A stretch of DNA of 64,000 bases, taken from the NCBI GenBank assembly GCA_963170055.1, contig CAUJGJ010000029.1, forward strand, positions 1-64,000. Reading direction: 5' to 3'. The notes under the pieces are model-generated. The model was not told where the DNA came from, did no database searches, and saw nothing but the letters and a program-made list of their open reading frames with translations. Shown one piece after another: positions 23,228-34,140 of this stretch. The stretch comes from Halisarca cf. caerulea. Lineage: Eukaryota > Porifera > Demospongiae > Chondrillida > Halisarcidae. The translations under genes and the position numbers were made by a program. Positions within the stretch are counted from its first letter, which is position 1. Each line of letters begins with the position of its first letter.

Positions 23228-24675
23228 TCATGAGCACTTCCTACAGATCCACCCAGATGTAGTATATTTAGGGATAATTTCGCATCCTTCATGAAACCAG
23301 TCTCCACAGGCGTCACACTGGATCATCCGCCCTGCTTCTTGAAGGCGACAGTGGCAGTAAATAGGTATAACCTCTAATTCCATCACCATTGGTCCTCGTG
23401 GTCTCCTTCTCTTTGAAGGAAAAGGGGTTAATAGTTTATGCTCGAGACAAGATAGAAGATGGCTCCTCATCTCAGCCTGGTCAAACATTACATATACAGG
23501 ATCCATGCCATTGCAAATTGCTGTTGCATTTGCAACAGCAAATAAGCCACAGTCTGAGTCACTTACTTGCCGCTGAACATTCATGGGGAGACAACATTAG
23601 AGAACAGATCTGGTTGTTGTCTTCCCTGGACATGGTGGTGTATAAGCTGTCGTAAACCAGTACAGATTCTGCTCCCTTGTCACCAAGACCCATGGTTGAA
23701 ATGGTTGTCCAGTGAGATGTAGTATGTAGAATTTGAACAAATTCTCCTCTCATGACACTGAAATGATGTCCCTGCCCCGAAAATGTGTGCTGGAGTCCTC
23801 TAACACTAAATTGTTGCTTCAAAAGATTTTGAGCAGCATTTATTATGTCATCACTGAGCCACTTTCGAGTTGAAAGGAGAACGTCCTTCTCTGTTCTTGT
23901 GAGCTGGATGTCCCCAATCTTCACCCAATTCCAGCGACTTGATGTCTTTCGACGTTTTGCGGCAACAGGTGAAACAGGTAGTACCTTGTGGCGTTCCGCA
24001 GTAACAGGTGTAACAGTTTGTATCTTCTGACGTTTTGCAGTAACAAGTGAAACAGATGGTACCCTCTTAAGTTTAGTAGTAACAGGTGAAACAGGTGGTA
24101 CGCAAGTCAAGGTGGTCTTGGTAGGGAATGAAGTGGAGTTGGCAGCGAGATTGGGAGATGTAGGCTTGGCAGGGACACCAGGAGATGTAGGCTTGGCAAG
24201 TATACCGGGAGATGTAGGCTTGGCAGGGACACCAGGTGATGTAGGCTTGGCAAGTATACCGGGAGATGTAGGCTTGGCAGGGACACCAGGTGATGTAGGC
24301 TTGGCAGGGACACCAGGTGACGTAGGCTTGGCAGGGACACCAGGTGATGTAGGCTTGGCAGGGACACCAGGTGATGTAGGCTTGGCGGGGACACCAGGTG
24401 ATGTAGGCTTGGCAGGAACAACGGGAGATGTAGGCTTGGCAGGAACAATGGCTGATGTAGGCTAGGCAGGAAATGAGGTGGAGCTGGCATTGACAACGGC
24501 AGATGTAGTCTTGGTAGGGATTGAGGTGGAGTATGCAGGGACAACTGCAGATGTAGTCTTGGCAGAGATAACGACAGATGTAGGCTTGGCATGGACAACA
24601 GCAGATATAGTCTTGGTGGGGACCGAGGCAGAGCTGGTCACCTTAAAAATGGCTGAAAATGGAGACGATGTACTC
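23228..24675 (-). pseudogene. Ginger1 Ulp1-like protease and PHD finger exon
   Basis: After the repeat linker and a basic stretch of TAKRQK/VTAERHK repeats comes a Ulp1 (C48) type cysteine protease: KWLSDDIINAAQNLL, the catalytic His in SHWTTIST, Asp in VLVYDSL and Cys in SDSDCGLFAVA, with the preceding Gln in VQRQ. A frameshift lies between the Asp and Cys blocks (about 23560-23590). The protein ends in a PHD finger with CHC, CDACGDWFHEGC and WICRKC, about 40 residues. Ulp1 enzymes cut SUMO-like modifiers; PHD fingers read histone tails. Such additions are known in Ginger1, although a role in transposition is unproven. Confidence 0.88.
24127..24640 (-). repeat. 27-bp coding minisatellite, linker of Ginger1 protein
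   Basis: About eleven close copies of a 27-base unit (on the plus strand gatgtaggcttggcaggga plus caccaggt) at 24150-24440, with more degenerate copies to about 24640. On the minus strand each encodes nine residues, KPTSPGVPA with variants. It joins the integrase part to the protease part. One unit carries the TAG at 24462-24464 in place of the usual AAG lysine codon. Confidence 0.9.
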
Positions 24676-24816
24676 CTGAGGATACAAAAAGATTAACACA
24701 AGTAAGACTAGCTACGTACATAATATAGTCTTGGAATACAACCTTCTTTGGTACTTATCAAATGTGTGTATGCAGCTGCATGGACATTCTGACACTGGTC
24801 ATTAGAACATGCTTAC

Positions 24817-25601
24817 CCAAATTCTTTCTGAATTTCTACAGTATCCATGGACAGCAATGACATAACCCATGACTGGAAGTGGCAAAACTGTTCCCCTGTG
24901 AGGAAATAACAATTCTTGCCAAAGACAGTACCAATTTGCACATCTTCTTTGGATTCGTATTCTTTAACTACCCATAGGTTTAGTAGGTCACTGCTGAATA
25001 GTACATGATAGCTGAAAAGCTTTGAGTAGGTCTCCCTAAATTGGCTAAAATCCTGTTCCAAGGTATCATTCATAATAATGAATGATTCTGTTTCTGGAAT
25101 GGTCACATCAGTTATGGGTTCACCGCGCCATTTGTGGTAATTCAGCCAATGAATAACTTGTGTGCTTGTAAACATAGGAAATTGAGAGGCTGTGGCATAT
25201 TGCTTGAGCTGTAAATAGGGAACATGGGTTGTACAAAGAATCAAAAGTATAAACATATATTACCCATACATGATAACATTCAATTTGTCACAATCATATT
25301 TACACAGGGCTTTTCTAGCTACCCACAGCGTCCAAGAATTAGAAATTGACAAGTACGTAAAAGATAGCATGCAGAATTGCTTCTTTTCACCATTTTCCCC
25401 ATATATAGGTGAGGGCCATTATAATACCTTGTGTATATACCCTGATGAGGAGGAATACTCACTGGTGGATGCTGAAACCTCCAGGGAAAGTGGTGCTCCA
25501 AATCATAGTCACCATGCAGCAGAGCTTCAATGTAGTGATCACCCAACAACATTTCTTGAGCATTGTTGCAATCAATTTTCATCCCATCAACGGTGGAGAT
25601 G
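24817..25601 (-). pseudogene. Ginger1 central exons of unknown domain
   Basis: Exon 9 (25601-25463) contains NNAQEMLLGDHYIEALLHGD, and exon 10 (25208-24817) a 130-residue globular-looking stretch (NYHKWRGEPITDVTIPE, LWVVKEYESKEDVQIG). Both are open and in phase with each other and with exons 8 and 11. I do not recognise a family. Confidence 0.7.
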
Positions 25602-26183
25602 CTTGTCACATTACATATACTAAAGTGAAAGTAAATGATAACAAATACACCTGCATTAGGGCACCGATAGCTTCATCTTGGTATATTATACTATTCATTT
25701 TGCATGCATGCCTATTATCCTCATACATAGTGCAGAGGCATAGGAGGCATTCTGAATGGGGTAGGCCATGCATATATGCATACAAGGTTGGGGTTGGTTG
25801 TCTGTGTGTGTTGTGGCCTCAATCACTTCATGCAAAAAAGTACTTGTAGCTATTAAGAACAGGCTTATTAATAATTACTTGATTCACTGTGACAGTTACG
25901 TATATACTGTATAGTGTTGATTTATAGCTGCAATCCCCCACAAAACAGGACTGCTTTTGAGATTGGGTGGAGGATCTTGAATGGATCAAAAGAAACCTGT
26001 GTTGTGATTTCATTTTCACTCAAGGAAAATAAAAACTTATATATAGCTAGTTTCAAAAAGTGGGGCAGCCATAGCCTCCCTTGAACACTCCTACTCCTAT
26101 GCCTAATAATGATAGCGATACAACAATTTCATTGATTCAGAAGTAGAGAAACAGCAAGGTCTATTATCGTGGCATGCACATAC

Positions 26184-26590
26184 CCAGGCCCGAATGTTTC
26201 ATATGCAGCCATTTCCTTAGTTGACTCATCAATGTGACTGAATTGTGACTGTCTCACTTCCACAGACTCAGAAACAGATGTATTATCACCACTATACATG
26301 TTGATGGAATGGAATAAAAACAATGAATACAAGTGATTCATGTCAATGTGCCACAATATGTTCCGTAACATATATAAATCTTACCTAGTACCTCTAAGAC
26401 TAGAAAAGTATTGCTTCAAGCGTTGATGGTTGTAACGTTTTTTAAGTAGTTTTCCGTCTTTGTTTTTCAGTTGGTAAAGATCATGATCAAACACTTCTGC
26501 CACTGTATAGGGACCTAGCCACTTGCTGTCCAGTTTCCCACCTTTCCGTGTAAGTTATAATGAGTTTTGGACAAGTACTGTGTCACCAAC
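26184..26590 (-). pseudogene. Ginger1 GPY domain exon and following exon
   Basis: Exon 7 (26590-26385) reads VGDTVLVQNSL, then a TAA, then GGKLDSKWLGPYTVAEVF and NHQRLKQYF. WLGPY is the GPY/F signature that separates Gypsy-class integrases from retroviral-type DDE enzymes without it. Exon 8 (26291-26184) is acidic and serine-rich (GDNTSVSESVEVRQSQFSHI). Confidence 0.88.
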
Positions 26591-26688
26591 CTGCAAAAAC
26601 AAGACAAGATGTAGATGAACATAATATTATGCATGCCACTTATATAACTTGCAGGTGGAAGATATAATATTGGAAGAAGCACACTCAC

Positions 26689-27617
26689 TGCAAATCTGTG
26701 GACTTTAGGGAGACAATTGTCATACCGATTCTTCTGCTTTGTCTGTTCTTTTAGAATGTTCTTATCAACTTTAGAGAACACAGCCTTCCTCAAATCCAGG
26801 CTCTGCTGGACAGTTTCATCGATCAATACAGAATCAGTATGTGCACTGTTATCATCAAGCGATATACCACTAGTTCCAGGCTCCTGACTAGTAGCCATGG
26901 TGCCTACATTCACATCCACAGGTAAACGCATGTCCCATTTGTGAATTAGGTAAAATGGTGAATATTTAGTGGAGGCCTGCTTGGCAGCACGGTAACCCAT
27001 CAATATAGAATCCACCTTTGTATCCCAGTCATCCTTACATTCTTCACACAACTTTGCTAGGCTACGCTGTAAAGTCTGGTTCATGCGTTCAGTCAAGCCA
27101 TTGGTCTAAATAATGAGATGAACAAAAGATAAACATAATAATATTATAATATAGTCTATATTGCAAATATGTATACAAACCTGAGGATGATAAGCACTGG
27201 GTATTCGATGCTCAATTCCAGTTTTTTGGCATAGTTCCTTATTTAAATTGTTGACAAACTCCTTTCCTTGATCAGAGATCATAATTGAAGGGCAACCCAT
27301 TCTACAAATCACCTAGTACCAAAAAGGCATGGTTAGCATGATTGTTACAATACATTACACATGTCAACTCACAGAATAGATGAACCGAGCAATACTTGCA
27401 ACACTCTTATCTGGTAGAGAAGCAGCTTCAACCCACTTTGTAAAGTAATCACTCATCACGGCAATGTATTGGTTTCCACTACAAGACCGAGTGAAGGGAC
27501 CAACCAGATCAATTCCAACCTGATGCCACTCCTTTGGCTTCACTGGGATTGGGTGCAAAGGAGCAGTTGACTTCTTTATTGTAGAGTTGCCTCTTTAGCA
27601 TTTTCACAAGTTCTGAC
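26689..27617 (-). pseudogene. Ginger1 integrase DDE core exons
   Basis: Exon 4 (27617-27373) carries the first catalytic Asp in WHQVGIDLVGPF after a damaged zinc-finger end, where a TAA and a one-base shift interrupt the CxxC region. Exon 5 (27312-27181) has the second Asp in SIMISDQGKEF. Exon 6 (27105-26689) has the Glu in NGLTERMNQTL, spliced directly after AYHPQ, the normal order in Gypsy integrases. All three catalytic residues are kept; only the frame is broken upstream. Confidence 0.9.
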
Positions 27618-27943
27618 CTGCATGAAATGTAGTTAACGAGAAATAATACAGTACGCATGATGTTATAATTAAGTAACTACGTATACATTTGCTAGCTTGG
27701 TCATCTTTTTGTAATAAGGAAGTGTAAACAATTACTACTTTTCACCCAATCAAACTTCCTGTTCCCTGCCACAAGCATGCACCTTTGAGATGAGATTGAG
27801 TTTGAGATTTCAAGTGTGGTACTGTACCACTTTATTGTGCTTTAGTAACTTCCATGGATATACTTAGGTACAAACACATGCACACTTACATCGGCAAACA
27901 AGTGGACATGGACATATTTACATGCACATACACACATACGTAC

Positions 27944-28743
27944 ATATTCAGTTGCATCTGTGTAAAGGCCTGGCCAGTAGTACTTGTGTTGCACAACACT
28001 CAATAATTTGTCACGCCCGAGATGACTAATATCATGTGTTCTGCTCAAAATTTTCACTTGTTCTTCCTTCTTTTCCACGACAAGTCTATAATAATATCAT
28101 ATACAATCATTATACTAAGCGATTATAAATACACCTTGACACTGAACAACAATACCTATAATTAATACAGTCTACATATAGTATACATAAGTGCTTTGAA
28201 GTTTCTGTAACTTGCCATGGAAAATTAACGCACATTGTAAATAAACTACGTGTATTGAAAGCAATTTAAAATCTATACTACATAAGTAAAATCTATACTA
28301 CATAAGAAAAGCATGCACATGCACTGAGCTATATAATATACTACATTTATTATGCATGCATGCAGCGTGTAATAATATAATGCAACAAACCTTGGTGAAT
28401 CTGTGCCTTTCGGTCCAACATAGTGAAGATGTGAACCATCCACAACAAAGGCCTTGGCACATTTTCTGAGAGCTCGCTTGTTTTTTTTTATCGTAACCCT
28501 GTAAGTGAAGGCAATTTGAAAAAGATGAAAGGCATAATATAGCTGCAATAATAATCAGAACATGAAGTAAGCCAGAATGGGTATAAAAATTGCAAGGAGC
28601 ATTGGTTTCAAAGCAATCTTCATAGCCCATGCAGTTATATAGGTTCAGCCCAACATTGGTTGTCCACCAGTCACCTCAGGGTAGCATCCATTTTTCTTAT
28701 AGTTGAATAAGGCTGCATAGTATGTTCCTCCATTGTCATTCAT
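27944..28743 (-). pseudogene. Ginger1 integrase N-terminus and HHCC zinc finger exons
   Basis: Exon 1 (28743-28675) starts MNDNGGTYYAALFNYKKNG and ends YPE, the position of the YPYY-type motif of Gypsy and Ginger integrases. Exon 2 (28498-28391) reads RALRKCAKAFVVDGSHLHYV after an A-run that is one base too long. Exon 3 (28085-27944) has the paired histidines (HDISH) and KYYWPGLYTDATEY leading into the cysteine pair in exon 4. Such fingers help the integrase multimerise and bind ends. Confidence 0.85.
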
Positions 28744-29189
28744 GGTTCTGTACTAATTCCCTCAAAACGGGAATAAATCTCTTAATTACTCAAACACTGA
28801 AATGACTGAGAGGACTGAAAGGATAAGTAAACAGCAAAGTAAAAGCTACTTAAATACTTGGTGGCACAGGAAACCACAAGATGATGAAATACAGATCAAC
28901 TAAAATATATTCTTAGATGTGGTTGGTCTCTTAGACAACAGAAGGAAAAGTGAAAGTGGTTACTAGGAGATAGAAAGGTGGTACAACAATAACTGATCTA
29001 AATGTAGTGTAATTACAAACAGCAATGTGATCAGGAATCAATGGATCAAAGAAAAAGGAAGTGTCATGTTACAGATAGGACATGAAATTGGAATGATTAA
29101 ATCTAACCACAAAACCACAGCCACATGAATGTACAATCACTGAATAATTAATATACGGGGGTTGATTGTCATTACTATATTCATGAATA
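28744..29189. other. Ginger1 5' region, nothing recognised
   Basis: Upstream of the first coding exon; no open frame or repeat was identified. The exact left boundary of the non-LTR fragment that follows is uncertain. Confidence 0.4.
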
Positions 29190-30266
29190 ACAATTACAAA
29201 GCTTATGGATGTGACGATATCTATCCCTGTTTGATACAGATCTGTTTTCATGCCCTGTTGACCCACCTTACTACCTTGTATTAATTGTGCATGACCACAA
29301 TCTCCATGCCCCACCAATGAGAAGTCCATAAAATCATCCCTATCTACAAAAAAGGTAACCATTCCCTTATATCAAACTACAGACCAATCTGACTACTCTG
29401 CACCTCATCTACTATTCTTGAAACAATTATATTTCAAAAAACCATCAACTTTGTGCGACCCCAGTTATCACCTCACCAATTTGGCTTTTTATCAAACCGC
29501 TCCTGCCTGACAAATCTCCTTACCACCTACACTGCTATCTCAAAATCACTGGACAAAGGTCATACTACTGATGTCGTCTACCTTGATTTTGCTAAGGCAT
29601 TTGATACTCTACCACATACGAAACTGCTTTATAAACTATGGAGAATTGGTATCACTGGCCCTCTCTGGCTATGGTTTAGGGGTTATTTAGAAGGCAGGCA
29701 ACATTTTGTGCAAATATATGATACTCAATCTTCCCGTCTACCTGTCCTGTCTGGTGTGTGGTACGTTTATGGAATGCTCTTCAACCTATCAACATTGATC
29801 TACCTTTCAACTCCATCAAACATCACCTCATTAAACTCTGTGGAATAGATTTAAGCGTAACTTTGACCCTTCCAATATATGTACATACCACAGGGTCTGT
29901 CCCTATTCCCAGTGCCACTTGATTCCCTATTGACCATTTAACCCATCTTTCTCTTATCTGTAATTACATGAGCCCACAATTATGCACCTTAATTTCATGC
30001 CTTTCTCCACTATCTATATCTATGGTCTCGATTATTCATATTAATGAGCCTGCAGCATACATGTTTATTTCATGCAGTTTAAATCCAACTGTCCCTCATG
30101 ACTCACTTAAATTCATTCATCATGACTACCTAACTCAATCACCCGTCACCCTTTAATGTCTCTCTTTCCTTATTTCTGGCTGCACCAGTCCATGGTATCA
30201 GACCATCAGTCACCCACTGTGTGACTGTAAAGCATTAAATAATAATAATAATAATAATAATAATAA
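29190..30266 (+). mobile_element. Non-LTR retrotransposon fragment with internal deletion
   Basis: It begins inside the reverse transcriptase (about GCDDI), continues through HKIIPIYKKG and SNYRPI (then a stop) to the first catalytic block VVYLDFAKAFDT, and reads to LPVLSGV near 29755. There the expected catalytic YADD region is missing and the frame jumps to a C-terminal-like end, followed by a 3' UTR and a (TAA)n tail at 30238-30266. It lies in the 5' region of Ginger1, plus strand. Confidence 0.75.
29453..29848 (+). pseudogene. Partial reverse transcriptase, deleted after first catalytic block
   Basis: A 131-codon frame with QFGFLSNRSCLTNLL and YLDFAKAFDTLPHTKLLYKL, standard palm-domain motifs of non-LTR reverse transcriptases, including the first catalytic Asp. 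The second catalytic block is deleted, so no enzyme is possible. The frame upstream continues to about 29330 with one in-frame stop. Confidence 0.75.
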
Positions 30267-30834
30267 AGCTCTGACACAGGGGTAAAACATGTGTGACACT
30301 GAAAACATGTTGTGTATATTGTCAATCTTCTCAAGTGCTTCACTGATTCTGTCATTGAGCTTTTTACTGGAGGGCTTTTTGTGGTGGATAGGGTGGTGGC
30401 AATGGTTTGGCCCAGTAACTTTGCAAAACTCATGCAAAACATCATGCTCTCATTACAAACACATGCACATAGTCAATGCCGGGCTATGTCATTACCAGTT
30501 CTGGTGGTCATAGAATGCTAGGGATCTGGTTTGAATTACATCAAACACCAACAACAGTCCTTAATTAACTTTACTAATTGCAAACATAGATAATACATAC
30601 ATACGTGTACGTATGTGTTATCTATACCTGCAAAACAAAATACGCTACAATAGCACAGCTACAGCTCAGCTCATTTCTTTGCTGTCCTTCGAGTCTTCAG
30701 AACTTTCCTTCTCTGTCCTTCGACAAAGGGAGTAGATTCTTTTGTCTGAGATGTCAAACGTCTTTATATTCTCTTCGTTCGAAGGGGGACCTGAATCCCC
30801 GCAGGGTGGGAGCCGTAGATCGCTGAACACGGAC
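30267..30834. other. Ginger1 right-end region, non-coding
   Basis: No gene was recognised. Given the gene direction, the promoter and 5' leader of the Ginger1 transcript should lie here or in the terminal repeat. Confidence 0.4.
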
Positions 30835-30962
30835 GCTGATCGCTAGTGATATGAGCCTGGGGGTCTAAATCGCTGGTGATATGAGCCCGGGGGTTCCTAA
30901 ATCGCTAGAGATACGAGCCGCCTCCGGAACCAAATCACTGGGGGGCTCAGATCGCTGTGACA
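30835..30962. repeat. Ginger1 right terminal inverted repeat with subterminal units
   Basis: The outer 45 bases mirror the left end. Just inside, a unit of about 35 bases (atcgctagtgatatgagcc, gggggt.taa) occurs about three to four times between 30838 and 30930, a repeated pattern possibly serving as transposase binding sites. Confidence 0.85.
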
Positions 30963-31064
30963 CCGGACCGGATTTTTCGTGACAGGCATATTGGGTATCC
31001 AAAAGTCCGCATTTTAGAGTGCTAATCATTGCTCCTATCTTTTGTATGGGTCCGCGTCCGCGCG

Positions 31065-31241
31065 GACGGTCTGCTTAATAGAAAGTACCACTCTATGTTT
31101 CCTTCCTTCTAGGTAACTCTGGAACCATCTTAATGAAGCCTGACCAAACCCGTAGCATGATAGCTTGTACAGTAGCAACTTGTGGGAAATACTATCAAAC
31201 GCCTTGCTTAAATCAATCAATACAGATCCAACAATAAGCAT
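31065..31241 (-). pseudogene. Non-LTR reverse transcriptase fragment
   Basis: A minus-strand open stretch of about 58 codons reads LIDLSKAFDSISHKLLLYKL and RWFQSYLEGRKHRVVL, the first catalytic block of a non-LTR reverse transcriptase. Both sides are cut off. It lies outside Ginger1, about 100 bp from its right end. Confidence 0.75.
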
Positions 31242-31649
31242 TCTAAAATTGCTTACTTATAACATTCTAACATTATTTACAATGGCATACACAATAACAT
31301 TGTTTACAATAACATTCTAACATTGTTTACTAATTTGCGTTCTGACACGTGTTGCCACATGCAGTATTTGTGAGGGAACATTCCGGCGTCAAACTCATAT
31401 GGCTTGTGATTGGATCAGAAAGGCTACTGGTATGCTTGTCACTTATGTTCAGTTGTCATCGTTTACTTATTTACGTTCTGACACATTGTTGATGCCATTG
31501 TTGATGTTAAGTTTTTTTTGGCAATAATGATGATATTTCTCCCCCCTCGATTTGGGCCCCATGTGTAGTTATCTTTCTTGTTTAAACGTCAATGCGTCTA
31601 TAGTTTAGACATGTTTAAGGGTAAATGCAAATAGACGGGACCAGCAATT
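31242..31649. other. Border region before the satellite field
   Basis: Contains short direct repeats (acattctaacatt.tttac, acgttctgacac) and no gene. The satellite becomes recognisable at about 31650. Confidence 0.5.
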
Positions 31650-34140
31650 CGTTAAAGTTATCCTTGCAAAGAAAATTTGAATACTTTGTAAGATTTCAAA
31701 CTTAACTTTATAGAATTAAAAATTACTATCTTCATTTTCAAAGACTTTATGAACTTTGCCAATTTTGTGCTGTTCTTAATTTTAAAGTTATGTTTCTAAC
31801 GTTCACTTCGCAATAAAAATATTTATACTTTGTAACATTTTAAACTTAACTTTTATAGAAAGTAAAATTGCTATTCCCTTATATAGGATGTTGACTTTGC
31901 CAATTTTGCACTGTTCCTAATTTTAAAGTTATGTTTCTAACGTTCTTTTTGCAATAAAAATTATTAATATTTTGTAACATTTCAAACTTGACTTTTATAG
32001 AAAGTATAATTGCTATTTTCTTTTATACGATGCTATCAACTTTGCCAAATTAGTGCAGTTCCTAATTTTAAAGTTATGTTTCTACTGTTCTATTCGTAAT
32101 GAAAATTATTTATTCTTTGTAACACTTCAAACTACTTCTATTAAAAGTAAAAATTACTGTTTCCTTTTATAAGATGATATCAACTTTGCCAATTTTTGAT
32201 GTTCCTAGTTTTAAAGTTGTGTTTCCAATGTTGTCTTCGCAATCAAAATTATTCATTCTATGTAACATTTCAAACTTAACTTTTATCGAATTCAAAGTAA
32301 AAATTACTGCTGTCTTTTTTGAGATGTTATCAAGTTTGCCAATTTTGCGCAGTTCCTAATTTTAAAGTTATGTTTCTAACTTTCTCTTTGCAATCAAAAT
32401 TATTAATACTTAGTAATGTTTTAAACTTAACTTTTAAAGATAGCAAAAATTACTATTTCCTTTTATAAGATGTTATCAACTTTGCCAATTTTGTACTGTG
32501 CCTAATTTTAAAGTTATGTTTCTAACGTTCTCTTCGCAATCAAAACTATTAATACTTTGTAATATTTCAAACTTAACTTTTATAGAAAGAACAAATTACC
32601 ATTTCCTTTTACAAGATCCTATTAACTTTGCCAATTTTGCGCTGATTCTAATTTTGAAGTTATATTTCTAATGTTCTCTTCGCAATCAAAATTATTCATG
32701 CTTTGTAACAATTAAACTGAACTTTTAAGCATAGTAAAAATTACTATTTTCTTTTATGCGATGGTATCATCTTTGCCAATTTGATGCAGTTCCTCATTTT
32801 AAAGTTATGTTTCTAACGTTCTCTTCACAATAAAAATTATCTATTCTTTGGAACATTTCAAACTTAACTTCTATTGTAAGTAAAAATTACTATTTCCTTT
32901 TATAAGTTGCTATCAACTTTGCCAATTTTCTACTGTGCATAATTTTAAAGTTATGTTTCTAATGTTCTCTTCACAATCAAAACTATTAATACTTTGTAAT
33001 ATTTCAAAATTACCTTTTATAGAAAGTAAAAATTACTATTCCCTTTTATAAGATGCTATCAACTTTGCCAATTTTGCGCTGTTCCAAATATTATAGTTAG
33101 GTTTCTAACGTTCTCTTCGCAATCAAACCTAATAATACCTTATAATATATAAAATGTAACTTTTATAGATAGTGAAAATTACTACTTTCTTTTATGCGAT
33201 GTTATCAACTTTACCAATTTTGCGCTGTTCTTATTTTTGAAGTTATGTTTCTAACATTCTCTTCGCAATAGAATTGTTCATACTTTGTTACATTTCATAT
33301 TTAACTTCTATTGAAAGTAAAAACTCCTATTTCCTTTTATAAGATGTTATCAACTTTGCCAATTTTATGCTGTTCCTAATTTTAAAGTTATGTTTCTAAC
33401 ATTCACTTCTCAATAAAATTATACATACTTTACAACATTTTAAACTTAACTTTTAAAGATAATAAAATTTACTGTTTTCGTTTATACAATGCTATCAACT
33501 TTGCCAATTTTGCGCTGTTCCTAATTTTAAAGTTATGTTTCTAACGTTCACTTCGCAATCAAAATTATTCATACTTTGTAACATTTCAAACTTAACTTCT
33601 ATAGAATGTAAAATTACAATTTTCTTTTATATGATGCTATCAACTTTGTCAATTTTGCGCTGTTCCTAATTTTAAAGTTATGTTTCTAACGTTTTCTTTG
33701 CAATAAAAATTATTTATTCTTTGTAGCATTCAAACTTAACTTCTATTCAAAGTAAAATTTACTATTTCCTTTTATAAGATTCTATAAATTTGCCAATTTT
33801 GCGCTTTTCCTAATTTTAAAGCTATTTTTCTAACGTTCTCTTCGCAATAAAAATTATTTTCTTTGTAAAATTTCAAACTTACCTTCTATTATAAGTAAAA
33901 ATTTCTATTTTCTTTTATAAGATGTTGTTAACTCTGCCAATTTTGCACTGTTTTCAAATTTAAAGTTGTGTTTCACTTCGCAATAAAATTATTCATACTT
34001 TAAACTTAACTTTTAAAGATAGTAAAAATTACTATTTCCTTTTATAAGATGTTATCAACTTTCCCAATTTTGCGCTGTTCCTAATTTTAAAGTAACTGTT
34101 ATGTTTCTAATGTTCTCTTTGCAATTATATAAATTTTAAA
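31650..34140. repeat. Satellite A, about 147-bp units, divergent edge
   Basis: About 17 tandem units in which aactttgccaatttt, ctaattttaaagttatgttt, ctaacgttctcttcgcaat and cttttataagatg.tatc recur in order. Units differ from each other at many positions and by small indels, unlike the near-identical array C, with which they share the core taattttaaagttatgtttc. Confidence 0.9.

Larger units (their letters stand above)
23228..28743 (-). pseudogene. Ginger1 transposase gene, 11 exons, inactivated
   Basis: Minus-strand exons with consistent splice sites and phases: 28743-28675, 28498-28391, 28085-27944, 27617-27373, 27312-27181, 27105-26689, 26590-26385, 26291-26184, 25601-25463, 25208-24817 and 24675-23228. 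Domain order is a YP-containing N-terminus, HHCC zinc finger, DDE integrase core, GPY, two exons of unknown domain, a Pro/Lys/Ser repeat linker, Ulp1-type cysteine protease and PHD finger. Lesions: one extra A in an A-run of exon 2 (28481-28489), an indel plus TAA in exon 4 (27595-27604), TAA in the GPY exon (26555-26557), TAG in the linker (24462-24464), and a frameshift before the catalytic Cys of the protease (about 23570). Two lie in homopolymers and could be assembly errors; the stops cannot. Confidence 0.88.
21190..30962. mobile_element. Ginger1 DNA transposon, complete ends, dead
   Basis: The ends are terminal inverted repeats starting tgtcacagc (21190; mirrored at 30962) and similar for about 45 bases, including gccccccagtgatttggt. 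The four bases CCGG stand on both sides (21186-21189 and 30963-30966). TGT...ACA ends, a CCGG duplication, a Gypsy-like integrase with GPY motif and a C-terminal Ulp1 protease are the published hallmarks of the Ginger1 group. At 9773 bp it is enlarged by two inserted non-LTR fragments (21298-22262, 29190-30266). The single gene on the minus strand has at least five inactivating changes. Confidence 0.93.

Noticed and set aside
23228..28743. Gypsy LTR retrotransposon
   Set aside because: The integrase is Gypsy-like, but there is no RT, RNase H, Gag or LTR, while TIRs, a CCGG duplication and a Ulp1 domain fit Ginger1.
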